Positions 47,001-59,503 of a DNA stretch of 64,000 nucleotides are shown here, piece by piece. A program made the translations under genes and the position numbers. This DNA is from Sambucus nigra. Taxonomy: Eukaryota > Streptophyta > Magnoliopsida > Dipsacales > Adoxaceae. Below the pieces are notes generated by a model, which saw nothing but the letters and a program-made list of their open reading frames with translations, searched no databases and was not told the origin of the DNA. Within the stretch, counting starts at the first letter, position 1. Every line of letters starts with the position of its first letter. The stretch lies in contig CASBWL010000043.1 of the NCBI GenBank assembly GCA_949130495.1, positions 217,001 to 281,000 on the forward strand, given 5' to 3'.

Positions 47001-47549
47001 TCATCCTAGCAATAAATTTAAACAAGCTGGGATGTCAATAACTTGGAATTCAACGACAGGGTTTATAGGGCCAGCCCCTATTACAAGCATTATGGATCCC
47101 ATCACCTCCCGACGGTTATTATCATAGGCACGTACAACGGTGGAAGTTGGAGTGATGTCAATTTCTTTCAGTCCTAAACATTTGAAGGTTCTCAATGGGC
47201 AGACATTCAAGGTGGATCCATTATCGAAAAGAGAGAGTGGTACAACCTTCCCCATAACTTCGATGGAGATGTTGAGTGCATGATTGTGGCTTGGCCCAAT
47301 CTTGGGGATTTCCTCCTCGAAAAAGGAAAGCATTCGGGTAGAGGTCAAGGACCCGACCAAATTTACCGCTTCTTCTGGTGTGGTGGAAGGATGGACTGTG
47401 GGTCCAGTGAGCAACTTGATTAAAGCATTTCTGTGTAGCTGAGAAGACCTGAAAAGCCCCCATAGAGTGATGTTAGCTTGAGTTTTCTTTAGTTGATCGA
47501 GGATCTTGCTCTCCTCGAGGGTCATCTCTGGCGTAGGAAGATTTTCCAC
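47001..47549 (-). pseudogene. Aspartic protease of the 20-kb element
   Basis: 182 open codons. The segment MTLEESKILDQLKKTQANIT leads into the protease. The active-site motif is PLSLFDNGSTLNVCPL, the DNG(S) form typical of Ogre/Tat proteases, followed by a hydrophobic flap region (NNRREVMGSIMLVIGAGPI) and the second conserved motif, FQVIDIPACLNLLLG, where a TAG stops the frame at 47001. It would cleave the Gag-Pol polyprotein. 46740-47000 keeps coding traces with stops. The 5' end joins gag traces with stops across 47550-48309. Confidence 0.8.
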
Positions 47550-48309
47550 ACCCTTCCCCTTGTCATTGGCTGGTAGTGAGCTTGGGATCTAGTAATGCCT
47601 CCCTGATCTGGTTATGTGATTTACGGAAGAAGGGAAAAATATGAATCCTATTTCCTCATCGATCTAGCGTTGTTCTGCTATCTTGCTTATTTCTCTGAGG
47701 AGTTATTCGAATGATATCATCCCACACATATCGGCTACCGGGCCAGTTTTCTCTGAATCTCTCTCTTCATTCGAATCTTCAAATTCTTCCCCCCCCCCAT
47801 CGGGTGGTAATAATTATGTCTTTCCACATAAAGTCGATGCATTCCATAACTTCAACGGCTTCTTCATACAAGTCATCCCATTATGTGGGGATATGTAAGG
47901 GTGAAGGGACCAGGCGCCCTTGTAGCTTCAAAGGATCGAACAACTTGGTGATACTGCAAATGTTATTGTTTTGTCTGAATAATTATGCCATGATCTGGAC
48001 GACATCATCCAAGCTGACTTCATCGATTGGTACTACCCATCTATCTGACTCTTGGTCCCATTTTCGTGATTCCAAGAACAACATACTGAACCTCTGGCAA
48101 TCAATGATCATCTATGAGGGCAATTTCAGCCCGAAATCTAGGAGTTAGTTGAAGACTTCTGATAATTCCATACTTCCATTTTCAGAACGGGTACGAACAT
48201 CGATGCATGCTCTGGTAAGGAGTGACAATGCCTGATCAGTGAGGCTATTAGGGTGTAGGAGGAAATATGGGCAAATTTGGAGAGGTTTAGGAGAGTATAT
48301 GGGTGTGAT

Positions 48310-49700
48310 TTAAGTTGAGGGATCGAATTCTGGGTTGTCTTCTAGATATATGGCATTGGTATGATTTGGAAGTGGGTTGTGAGTAGTGTTTATCTTGGGA
48401 TTGGCTAGTGGGGCGATGGTACCCCGATCAATTAGACCTTGGATCATGTTTCGGAGGTGAAAGCATTGGTCTGTGGTATCGCCAGTTGTTTGGTGATAGG
48501 CGCAATGGGCATCTTCCTTGAAGTTTCTTGGGAGTGCATTTGGCAATGGACGGGGATCCAAGGGTTTAATAAGGTTTCGGCTTATCAGGGCTTCATAGAC
48601 TTTGGAGAGGGGAGCATGGAGCTCGGTGTATTCCTTTCGTACCGGGATAGGACGGCTTTCTGGTGCCCATAATGTGGTTAGTTAAAAGATGTTGTTGATG
48701 GTTGAAACTGTAGCACTGGCAGGCTTGTCATATTTTCTAGGGGTGAATTGTCCGGACACCTTCTTTGGGTCAACTTCTATTTTGGCAAAACCTTTCTTGA
48801 TTTCTACCCCTGCCTCTCTGAGAGCTCAAAAATGGGGGTAGTATTGTCCTCCCATCGTTGCTCGAACATGGGATAAGAAGTTCTTCTTTACTATACTGAC
48901 TTGTTCTTCCTCGGAAGGCTAATTGGTCATAGTTGCTGCTTTTTCCCTCCATCGAGCTATGAAGTTACTGTCTGATTCTCCAGGCTTCTGTTTGAGCAGC
49001 TCTAAATCACGGTGGGTGACCTCAAGCTTTCATTATATTTGTACTGTGACATGAATTCTCGAGCCATATCCTCCCAGCTACGAATTCTGGATTCTTCGAG
49101 AGACAAAAACCATCGAAGGGCGCTATCCTTCAGAGTTTACTGAAATAATTGGTCCATCACTTCTTCAGAAGCCCCTATTAGAGTCATGGAACGGTGATAA
49201 ATTCAGAGATGAACGATCTGGGGTCCACTTCCTTCAAATTTCTTGATATTTGGCATCTTGAACTTCTCGGGTAACCTTGCTTTAGGATAAGGAGACATGT
49301 GGGTGTAGTCCATGTAATTTCATGAGATTTTGACTTGGTAAAACTTCTTGGTGAGCATCTTGAGGTCTTCTTTGACTTTGTTCAATTCTTCTTCCTTTGG
49401 GTTAATGACTATAGGCAAGTTAGCCTCATGCTGGGTAAGATTCGGCATCGAAAGCTGGGCAGGCGGTGACCCATTAGCAGGAGGGGCACATGGGGTGTGC
49501 TGATACTCTTCAGGAACCCAGATGGGATCGAGTGGATCCATAGCGCGAGTAAATTGGGACTTTGGATCTTGAGGAACGGAAACCTGGTTTCGTTGCATCT
49601 CTCGAACCTCGGTTTAGAGGTTGTCAATCTTGGACACAAGCTGAGCTAGAACTGCCACCAGATCTGGCTGCGCAACGGGTACTTGATCTGTGTTCTCCAT
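48310..49700 (-). pseudogene. gag of the 20-kb element, several stops
   Basis: The likely start is ATG at 49700 (MENTDQVPVAQPDLVAVLAQ). A TAA after VSKIDNL is followed by the long stretch 49598-49320, which ends in KEEELNKVKEDLKMLTKKFY. The retrotransposon gag core (PF03732) is at about 49270-49020: KKFEGSGPQIVHL, then LKDSALRWFLSLEESRIRSW and EFMSQYKYN. Near 48530 a zinc-knuckle-like motif CAYHQTTGDTTDQCFHLRN is present. The core is broken by at least five stops. It would form the particle shell. Confidence 0.8.
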
Positions 49701-50011
49701 GGAAAGTTGATGGATTCCAGACTCAGAAGGAGTAATAGGGGAACAGACGGAACTCCGGGGAGACTTGACTGAAGACCTAAGCCAATAAGGAGCCAGGCCA
49801 AGGGCTTGCAATCGACCCGAGAAGGCGCAAAATGGGATTTATTTTTGAGAATTTCATTTTTTTGTTCGAGATGGAAAGACAACATGTTTTTGGATTTTTG
49901 ATAGAGAGATGAGAAATGTTTTTGTATTTTTGATAAGGAAAGAAATGTTTTTGGATTTTGGATAAAGAAATAGGGAATTTTCCCTTTGGAGACGGTCTCA
50001 GCATGATGATG

Positions 50012-50074
<63 letters not shown>

Positions 50075-50075
50075 G

Positions 50076-50163
<88 letters not shown>

Positions 50164-51124
50164 GTTTTCATTTGCATTAATTCTCCTAAATGCAAATTGA
50201 AATGACGGACGGGACCCGAGCCTGGAAAAATTGGGTTTGTAATATATGCAAAGCTATGGCTGGACTTGTGACCAGGCTCACGGATAGGGTCCCGTTTTAA
50301 AAAAGCGCAAAAAATTTGGGCGGCGGGCCGACCCGGAATTTCGACAGTTCGGGTTGAAATCGGCAATCTAACATGTGTGTCCTAGGGTTGACACCTATAT
50401 GCGGGTATGCGGTTGGTTGGGTGAATTAGAATGGGTTCCGCCCTTTGGCGTGACTTACACAATATACGTATTGCTCTTGCGGGCAATCGGTACGTGTGGA
50501 CAAGCCATTTGATATACCTGAGTGTACGTGAATTGCCTCACCATATACCTCATGGGGATGGTATGTGTGAAAGCGAATTCGATATACTCGGCGTACGTGA
50601 ATGAATTCCCTGATATATACCTCCCGTCATGACTTCGGTCAAGCGGTACGATGCGGGGGAACCATTCGATATACGTCGATTGTACTTGGCCAATGGAAGG
50701 TGAGGGTCATATCGCTTAGGCTAACTGCGCCCTTCCGGACCAGTGCCCATAACGAAGTGACCCTCCAGTTACTGGGTAAAAATTTGGTCAATAGCAATGC
50801 TCTTTGGTGATGTCGTGTGAATCATGCATGATCCTCTTATTAGTGTCTTATGAGAATGTCTTTCTTGATTATGCCAAACAGGGAGCAAAGTGCAAGTACC
50901 AATAGTACACCATGTATGGATGGTGCGTGCAACACGTGGATATATGTGACCCTAGGTGCACATAGTGTGAAGTGTATATGGAGAATTTTCTACAAGTGTG
51001 TGAATAGAAGCATAAGAATGGGATACACATGAGTAATAAAGGGGGAACATGCAAGTAGGGGGACAATATAAGCAAACATAACATCCATGTAAATAGAGTC
51101 TAGACCTCAAAATAAACATACACA
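49701..51124 (-). other. Leader region of the 20-kb element with (ATT)n array
   Basis: 1.4 kb between PBS and gag. It holds an (ATT)n tract of about 55 units at 49997-50163, with one GTTGTT interruption. At 50400-50700 are repeated words of the form GATATACNTGAGTGTACGTGAAT (shortened: GATATACCTGAGTGTACGTG). No convincing ORF upstream of gag is found; some Ogre elements carry one there, so this copy either lacks it or has lost it. Confidence 0.6.
49997..50163. repeat. (ATT)n microsatellite, about 55 units
   Basis: A nearly pure ATT repeat, interrupted once by GTTGTT near 50075. It makes a poly-isoleucine spurious frame. Confidence 0.95.
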
Positions 51125-51142
51125 TCCCCAGCAGAGTCGCCA
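51125..51142 (-). other. Primer binding site of the 20-kb element
   Basis: On the minus strand TGGCGACTCTGCTGGGGA begins one base inside the 5' LTR. It has the TGG start that pairs with a tRNA CCA end. I do not assign the tRNA with certainty. Confidence 0.8.
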
Positions 51143-51143
51143 T

Positions 51144-51646
51144 TGTGGCCATCCCCGATCCTCGCCACGCGACGGAGGATCCTAAGGTCCCGCGCGTCCC
51201 TCTCGGGAGCGCTTCGGCCGACGTCATTTGAGGTGAGGTGAAAGATGTAGAGAGATTAGAGTCGCCAATCTATTTTACTCAAAACAGACAAAAGAAAAGA
51301 GGAAGCCATCCCTAAGGATAGGATCCAAAGACATACTGGTTCATACGAAACCAAAATGATTCGAGAAGGGTCTGGAGGCTAAGTTACGAAATGGGAAGGT
51401 GTTAGGCACCCATTTCACCCTTTTGGTCTCTCATGGATTTTTGTTATTTTGCTTTTATTTTCCCCGTGATATGTGTGCATGTGTATATATAGTGGAGATA
51501 GGAATCATCGACTTGTACCATGGAAGGTAAAGCGAGTCATCCATAGGAAGGTTTAAAAATAATATTAGAAAATAGGATTTACGCGATCATCCTTACGTTA
51601 ATCGTTATGAGGGAACGATAACGCACACGGAATGATACACCCCTAA

Positions 51647-51700
<54 letters not shown>

Positions 51701-53235
51701 TAAGACAATGGAGTTTAGAGAAAATGGAAAATGAGAGAAAAAGTAAAAAATAGGACTCGAGTCTCGAGTTTTACCCGAAAATGCCTACGTAGCCTATAGA
51801 GGCATCAAAGTCTACGTAGTTCGCATACAAAACGAGGGGTGGGATTTATCCCATAAATCCAACTGGGGATTCTCTTATTTGTGTGTGTGTGTGTGTAGAA
51901 AAAGTGTAACAAAGGTGTGAGAATTCCCGTTTGGAATTTATGAGCAAACCCTATTTTTTCTTGTTTTTTGGGTTTTTTTATTTATATGAAAATAAGAGAT
52001 GTGCAATAATTTTAAATAAAAAAGTATATTAGGATGTATGAAATGGGATAATAAAAGTGCTAAGTAATAAAATAAGATATTGCGAATTTAGGAGAATTTA
52101 AGGAGAGAGTTAAGGAAATTAAACCTTTTTGAAGATCTTGAGCTTGGTCTTGAATGTTGGAGAGCAGCCCTTAGACTTGGATGATGATGGAGGGTAGTGA
52201 ATTCACCAAGTTTGTTGGAAAGGATGCTGAAAAGTGAAGTTTAGAAAGGGATTTGGCTGTAGAGATCACGCTGACTTCGAGAGAGGTTTTCAGGATTTGT
52301 TGAGAGTGATTTCTATCAGATCCGGGCTCGCTTTGCAAGTGAGGTCAGGCCTCCTTTTTATAGGCCCAGGTCATTTTTGATAGGTATAGCCCTGTTCTTG
52401 CCATTCAGCAGGTGTGTTTAGGCATACTGTCGATAGGCAGGGTCTGGGACCTACCGTTTGGCAGTGTCTTTCAGGACTTTTTGGAAAATTGACCGCAGAA
52501 CACAAACCGTTGATCAGAACCGTGCATGGGGTAGACCGCTGGAAAGGTAAGTCAGAGACCTTCGAAAGTCCTTTGGACTGCTCCTGGGTCCGGGAGTTGA
52601 CCTTGGGTCAAATATGGCTCGAAAGCATTCGTCAGTCCATTGGACGAGGAACCGTCAGACGCAAACGGAACGTTCGTTTGCATGGTAAGCCCGAATCGCG
52701 CACGGGGTAGACCGTTGGAAAGGTCAGGAGATGTACTTTGACATTCCAAAGAGTTTAATCTAGTTCAAGGTTCGATCAACCGAACGCTGAAAGCATTTGG
52801 TAACTGTTCGAAGTAAAATGAATCGTTCGTCCGTACCATAAGTTAAAATCGCACACCTAGCAGACCGTTGGAAAGGGGTTTCAGTGCCCTTTGAAGATTC
52901 ATGCATCCTCGGTCGAGCTGAAGACTTTGATTTAGGTTAAATGGAGCCCGAGAGCACCCGGTGGCCTCCCGATTGAGTTTTGGAGTAAAATACCGTAAGC
53001 CGGAATCGTGCACGGAGAAGACCGTTGAAATGGGGTTTCAGTTACCTTTGAAGATTCATTCAGCCTCGGTCGAGCTGAAGGCTTTGACTTTTGGTCAAAC
53101 GGAGACTGAGAGTGCCCGATGGCTTCTAGGTTAGTACTCGGGGTATGACCTAGGTTTGTAGTGATGAAGGGAGGTGCTAGGGACCTAAGGAGAGTTTAGG
53201 GGGGGGGGGGGGGGTAAATGAATGGGGTGTCTACA
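51144..53235 (-). repeat. 5' LTR of the 20-kb element (2092 bp)
   Basis: The plus-strand edges are TGTGGCCATCCCCG and GGGTGTCTACA. A (TA)n tract lies at 51648-51698. The minus-strand TATA is GGGCCTATAAAAAGGAGG (52352-52369). Motifs related to TGCCGATCGGCA are upstream of it (CCATTCAGCA, CTGTCGATAGGCA, CCGTTTGGCAG; 52400-52465). A run of 16 G is at 53199-53214. It lacks the MITE found in the 3' LTR. Confidence 0.95.
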
Positions 53236-53538
53236 AGAATATTTCAGAATCATTTATTTCTGTCGTTATTGTACACATGCATGTGAATAAAAGAATGTGA
53301 TAGAAATAGTCTTTTACAAAGACATTATTGGACCATTATGGAATAACCCAATTTATACACCTTATTGCACGAGTTGTTAATGTTGTAGTACATGGAAGTG
53401 ATCATGCTCTTGAATTAGTGTGTGAGCCCCATGATTAGCATTAATGATTCGTTTGATGAAAGTGTTTATGGAAAACTATTTAAGGATGACTCAAGGATTA
53501 TTGTGCACTTTATGATAATTATGGATCAAGTGGGAGAC
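53236..53538 (+). other. 3' interior end of a copia element
   Basis: It ends in ATCAAGTGGGAGAC, a typical Ty1/copia purine tract directly before the LTR at 53539. The rest of the interior has no readable frame. It is probably continuous with 29627-32946 before insertion of the 20-kb element. Confidence 0.55.
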
Positions 53539-54004
53539 TGTTAGAATTATTTTATATAATTTTCCATTATGTGTTCCATAATTACATTAATTCTAAAAGT
53601 CACTTTGGTTAAAGAAAGGTTACTCCAAATACCAAGAGTCAAATTACTCTTGCACATTTACCTTGATGGACGGCTGATATTTAAGTGACTGTTGGAGATT
53701 TAGGTCTTGTCCCTGCCTATAAATAAGTGACTAATTTCCATCATTTAGACACTCTGAAACGATAACATAATGAATTTATAGGAAAGGGAGAGAAATCTAA
53801 ATTCTCAAGGAGAGTATATTTCCAAATATCCTTTTGGCCATACTGAGAGATCTAACCGTTGGAATGCGTTGGAATTGGAGTATGTTCTTTCTATATACAA
53901 GATAAAGTTGTGTTCCGAAATTCAGAACAATCAGACATTATTAAGGTTGATTGATTCGTCAATATTTTTAATTATGACAATTATGGAGGTAGGTTATTTT
54001 AACA
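53539..54004 (+). repeat. Copia-type 3' LTR (466 bp)
   Basis: It begins TGTTAGAATTATTT and ends TTATTTTAACA, inverted termini TGTTA/TAACA. A TATA box (GCCTATAAATAAGTG) is at about 53717. It directly follows a purine tract. The size suits copia LTRs. Confidence 0.7.
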
Positions 54005-54299
54005 CCTTTTATGTTCCGAATAATGCTTATATGTGATAATCATGAAGATCCAAGATCCTTTTATTAAGAAAATTTGTATGTGAAAATTTAATCAAATTAA
54101 TATTTTCTTGATTAACATTATGGCCTCCTTAAAAAATATTTTACATCATCACCTAACAGATCTCCTATAAAATAGAGCAGTTTGTGCATGGCCTCCGTCA
54201 TTCTAGATATCCAAACAACATTTTAGGTATCTCTTATGAATTGTCAATCATCACCCGAAGGCTCGCTTTTTTATCCAACCAACGAAGACCATGAAGGTA
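54005..54299. other. AT-rich spacer before the LINE
   Basis: No frame or terminal motif is recognised. It might contain eroded 5' LINE sequence. Confidence 0.4.
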
Positions 54300-56993
54300 T
54301 ATTATGGTTTCTTCATGCAAGAATAAAAAATCAAATGAAACCACATACATAGGTCTAATATACATACATATAAGTAGAACTAACTTTTATTGTTTTTTGT
54401 GTACTTTGCATAAACAAAAGGTAGTTATTAAGGTAGTTATCAAAGAGTGGGAGGACACGTTGATTGTTAGGAGTCTCTTTTTGCTTTGGACCCTTTGCCT
54501 TCTGATAGAGAGGCTTGGCATCTTGCTAAAGCCAACTTCAAAAAACTTATGGAGATTTTAATTAAAAGTCATGGTTAAATGTGCTACTGATGGAGATTTT
54601 AATTCAAAAAAATTTCACTCGATGTTTAAAAAAAATACAATTTTTTTTTAATACATCGAATAAAAAATAATGATGGCACTTCGCTTTTAAATCCAAATGA
54701 CGTTGAAAATCTTATCATTTCTCATTTTCAAGATTTACTTGGTGAAAACTCTTTTTCAAATTGTGATTCTTCAATTTTTGAGTCTATTCCTAATTTAATT
54801 AATGAAGGTGATAATTTTATGCTTACTAACATACCTTCATTTGATGAAATTAAATTAATGGTATTCTCTATGGGCAAAGATAGTGTGGTGAGACTTAATG
54901 GATTTAATGGTTTCTTCTTTCAAAATTCTTGGGATATTATCAACAAAGATTTAGTGGTTGCAATTCAATCTTTTTTTGTTAGGCACGAGCTTCAAAAAAG
55001 TTGGTCTTCGACTAATATTGTCCTTATTCCAAAAGTTGTTAATCCAAAAACTTGCTCTGATTTTTGATCGATTAGTCTTTTTACTTTTTCTAATAAAATC
55101 ATTTCAAATATCCTGGCTAATCGTATTGGCACTTTACTTTCGAAAAATATTTTACCTTATCAAGCAGGTTTCATTAAAGAGCGGCACATCGTGGATAATA
55201 TTCTCCTTGCTAAAGAATTGATATCTAACATTAACAAAAAGGTTCGTAAATGTAATGTTGTTATCAAGCTTGATGTGTATGACAAAATTTCTTGGGTCTT
55301 TATTACCAAAGTACTTAGGGCTTATGGATTTTCTGAAGTTTGGATAGGCTTGATTTGGAGGCTTCTCTCTAATTGTTGGTATCTATTATCTTCAATGGTA
55401 AAAGTTGTGTTTATTTTAAATTCGGTCGTAGAGATCGTCAGGGTGATCTATTATCTCTAGTTCTTTTTGTTTTAGCGGATGAAGTTCTTAACCATGGAGT
55501 CCATAATCTTATTTTGGTGGGTTCGATTAAAAGCTTTTCTGTTCCAGGAGGTTACCGTTGATTTCTTCCTTACCCTTTGCGGATGATATTATTTTCTTTT
55601 CTAAATGGTAGTTCTAGATCCATTGGGAATTTTATTAAATTTTTGGATAGTTATCAGCTTAACTCGGTTCAATCAGTCAACCTAGCAAAGTCATGTTTTT
55701 ATTGCTTCTCCGTCTTGCTAAATCTTTCAATGCTGCATGTTATATAATGCCATTGAGATTAAAGAAAAATCTCTTCCTATAGTTTACTTGGGTGTGCCAA
55801 TTTTCAAAGGAAGGAAATCTAATTGTTTAGTCCAAGGTGTGTCAGCCAAAGCAGCTAGAAGGTTCAAAAATGGCAAATCTCTTTTCTAAATATGGAAGGT
55901 AGTCTAGTATGAATCCAGTCAATTTAACTAACTCTTAGTAATCATTTGCTCCCAACCATCTATCCTACAGATTTCTTTTTTACGGAATATTAGAAACCGT
56001 GTTCTAATTTTTTTTCGGGATCTCAATGAGAATGTTAAGACATTTCATTAGGTTTCTTGTGATACTATTTTTCGTCCAAAAATGGAAGGTGGTTTAGGTA
56101 TTAGGAATCCCCGTGATGCGTGTGATGCTTATTCTTGCAAAATATGGAATCAGTTTTTTAAAAATGATTCTATTTGGGCTACTTTTTTACATTGTAAATA
56201 TAAAAATTTAGTCCATATGCATTATCGTGGTATTCCTTCATTTGCTAGACAGACTTGGAAAAGGATGCAATTGATTCACAATGTTATTGAGGATCATGTT
56301 TTGGAAGCTCCTGGTCTTGGATTATTTTCAAAAGGGTTTTCTTTCAAAGTTGCTTAGGAGGTAGTTCGGAAGAGGCATTGTCATATATTTTCATTCTCGA
56401 TGATTTGGAACTCTTGAATTGCTCCAAATATTTCTATATTCATGCGCCTTTATCTTCATGATGCTCTTCCTCTTGATGCTAATTTGAAGAGGATTTATAT
56501 CCATTTAGCATGTAAGTGTAAATGGTGCTCTATTGCTCATGAGGAATCTGTTTCTCATTTATTTGGTTCAAATGAAGTTGATTTTTGGATGATGCCTCAT
56601 TTTGAAAATTTAATGGGTCTTCATACTCGGAATGTTACAATTCACTCTTGTATTATGCATCGATGGCTTAATTCTCGAGGTGGTTCAATTCGAGCAATTT
56701 TGTGCAAGATTATCTCGTCTCTAATATGTTGGAAGCAATGGTATTCAAGGAGCAAGTCAACTTTTGAAGGCACCAAAATGAATCCAAAACCCATTATTGT
56801 TAAAATTCACAAGGAATTAATTATGTCATATAAAGTTAGACCTTATAAAGGGCATTTCTCTAGAATTCTTTATTCTTTTATTTTTCTATCTCTTTCTCTC
56901 CTACGCACATTCCTTTGGAAATCCCCCAGGGAATTTCCTTTATATATTTGGGGTCTTATCCTCTTCGTCTAAAAATTAAAAAAAAAATAAAGT
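54300..56993 (+). pseudogene. L1-type LINE, 5'-truncated, RT and zinc-binding domains, decayed
   Basis: Plus-strand fragments in order: LPSDREAWHLAKANFKKLME near 54500, then RT segments SSTNIVLIPKVVNPKTCSDF (55010), LPYQAGFIKERHIVDNILLA (55155), VVIKLDVYDKISWVFI (55260), RRDRQGDLLSLVLFVLADE (55425) and the catalytic FADD at 55576-55587. Later MEGGLGIRNPRDACDAYSCK (56082) and the zf-RVT-like stretch with LHDALPLDANLKR and CKWCSIAHEESVSHLF (56450-56570). An A-rich tail follows at about 56971-56993. Fragments lie in different frames with stops. The endonuclease ORF end and ORF1 are missing, as expected of 5' truncation. The target duplication was not found. Confidence 0.85.
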
Positions 56994-58039
56994 GACTACC
57001 GAGCACCAGGAGAAGATTCTTTGTTGTCCGCTTGGGGACAATAAGTATCAATCCAAATCCATGAAGATTGCCATTGGTGTTCTAGGCAAATGAGTCGACA
57101 TGAATTTCTCTTTTTAATATTAAAATACTTAGCACATACCTTTTATTCATAAATTTCTAATACCAGTTTAATATATACACATATATCGTAGAACCACCAT
57201 GAGGGCTAATTATCAAAGTTTGAATTCCATTCATTAATAATTGATACAACACTCTAGTGAGAAAAATATAAATACACTACAAAATTCATTAGTATATTAG
57301 GAACATGCTCAAGTCTTAATTTGGAAAACACTATATTTTACTCATCCAAACCTAGACAAGCCACGAAAGTTTGTAAAGAAATTTATTACGATATTGCTTG
57401 ACTCGTGCAAGATAATTAGTAATAAATCTTATAGCGTCCCATATTTTATGTGGACTAAATAGAATGTCCACTTTGATAAGTTATCTCAAGCAAAACTCAT
57501 ATTCCACCAATTGTGGTATAATACCTACGCCTTTTAGGTGAGATTTTAGCCTATTGTGATAGGTTCACTCTTATCATAGCTCATGCTTTTATTCATCGAA
57601 TCAATCGATGCTCATATGTATTAAAATATAGTTATTGTTTTAAAAACGTAGTGCATTTTAAAATTATTAAAAGGGGGATTACATTTACATAAACATAATG
57701 AATCATTTTTATTTAATTGTTGCCACTTAAGATAAACTTTCTTGAACTTACTAACTATTTACTGTACCATCGAGCATTCAAATAAACTCAACAAAGGTTT
57801 GACTATTAGAGTTCTTTTTGAAACATAATATATGATTGGGATATGTTAGTCAAAGAATTATTTTATACATTTTTATGTATAAAATTTTATTAATTCACAA
57901 AATCTAATGAACAACTTTATAAAAAAATTAACAATGCAAAATTCATCATCGATTCATGTCCAGTTGTTGTTGATATAAATATTACCTTTCTTCTCCTTGA
58001 TTTCATTCAAAATAAAATGAAAAGAAGATATTATGTCCA
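56994..58039. other. AT-rich spacer, nothing recognised
   Basis: No frame above 60 codons, no terminal repeats and no domain were seen between the LINE tail and the next LTR. Confidence 0.5.
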
Positions 58040-58447
58040 TGTGATACCCCACCTACTAAAATACTGGGTGGCCAGCCCGTGATAAAAATAAAATGTTGGT
58101 ATCATATACATCCACCTATAATCCCTAGGTAAAATAATATCGGGGATCCATACTTGGATTTGATTTCTAACTAAAGATTTCGATCTCGGACACCCTTCCG
58201 TAGAAATTTCAGAAAAATAAGAAACTGGCGGCCACGCATTTTAACGAAAAAATTTATCTCCATGTACAAACATAGGGCCATTTGAATGAGATATCAGTCT
58301 CGTTCGAGCGAGACACTAAGATCGTTTTAACGACTTACAACGTTGCTTGAATGACTTGCCCAAGTCATTTGACGCACTGCTGATCACTTCTTCTTCCTTT
58401 TTCTGCTTTCTGCAATTAATGAATTTCAGTACAACAAATCTGTTGGA

Positions 58448-58740
58448 TTGTCATGGTCATTGACCTCGACAAGTTGGACTTCTCAAGGTCAATGATCGTG
58501 ATAATTCTGGGGCTGATAACTTTTGTTGTCAAGGACTTATCACGATCAATAATTGTGATAGTTCATTAGACTTGTCACGGTCATGTCACTGTCTTTGACA
58601 TTTACAAGCTTTGTCACGGTCAGAGATCGTGACAAGCCCGTGACAATCTTTAAAAATTTATCACGGTCAATGACCATGAAAAGTCTGTGACAAGTTTTCT
58701 TTGTCACGGACTTGTCACGATCAATGACCGTGATAAATCT
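58448..58740. repeat. Left subterminal palindromic repeats of CACTA 2
   Basis: Repeated TTGTCACGGTCA followed by TGACCGTGACAAG-type reverse copies, about eight in 290 bases. They generate a 155-codon spurious frame on the minus strand. Confidence 0.8.
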
Positions 58741-59503
58741 AGGCAAAATTTTAAAAAAATATGCTGGGCAGTTTGGCCACTGCCACTGCCCGACAGTATA
58801 TTTGTACCTGTTATAGCAAAATTGTACCTGTTTAGACATCATATATCCAAATAAAATAGAAAGAATGCACCAAATCATTTCATATATAATTCCATATCCA
58901 TTGAACGGGTCATGACAGAAAGTAATTTTAGAAAAAAGTTGAAAACTCCTCGTCCCCCCATTTTGACAATAATCCAGTGGTCGTGTCACTTCCAAAATTA
59001 ACCAACTCAACAAATTAAGACAATATAATTATTTATGAATTTATTTGTGTGAATTAAATTAATTATTTTTAAAAAATTTAACAGCCAACTTCCATAACCA
59101 ACCACCCTTATCCAATATAATCCAATAGCAACAACAAACCAACAAATGTGTATCCCGTACTCCATCTAATTCATCTACTCAATTAATTCAACAATAACAA
59201 TTTCAAACCTAAATAAAAATAGAGAAACAATATTTATAATGTCCAATCAACATTAACAATTAATTTCAAGTCCTAAACTAAAAATTAATTTCAAATCCTA
59301 AATCAACATTAACAATTAATTGTAAGTATTAAACTAAACACCAATTAATTTGAACACACACACACACACACACACACCCCACCCCCTACAAATGCCCCAC
59401 TCCCCTGCCCCACCACCCCTGCCCCGCTACATATACATACACACATACACACACACACACACACACAAATGCACACGCACTCACACACACACACTCTCAC
59501 ACA

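Larger units (their letters stand above)
32947..53235 (-). mobile_element. Complete Ogre/Tat-type LTR retrotransposon, 20.3 kb, with antisense genes
   Basis: Both LTRs are present and in the same orientation. Read on the minus strand the order is: 5' LTR (53235-51144), PBS, leader, gag, protease, linker, RT, RNase H, archaeal-type RNase H, integrase, then two genes on the opposite (plus) strand, a 40-bp minisatellite, purine tract and 3' LTR (35693-32947). The flanking words are AGATT (32942-32946) and AGAAT (53236-53240), a 5-bp duplication with one mismatch. Size, DNG-type protease, dual RNase H and extra ORFs fit the Tat/Ogre lineage. Stops in gag, RT, RNase H and integrase make it non-autonomous now. 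Confidence 0.9.

Noticed and set aside
49958..50200. Poly-isoleucine ORF
   Set aside because: Translation of the (ATT)n microsatellite.
57270..57300. CACTACAAAATTCATTAG as left end of CACTA 2
   Set aside because: No subterminal repeats follow it for over 1.1 kb. The better end is CAGTACAACAAAT at 58427, which has a matching TTT duplication.
58546..59013. 155-codon minus-strand ORF
   Set aside because: It runs over CACTA subterminal palindromes and matches no domain; the reverse frames are similarly open because of the repeat.
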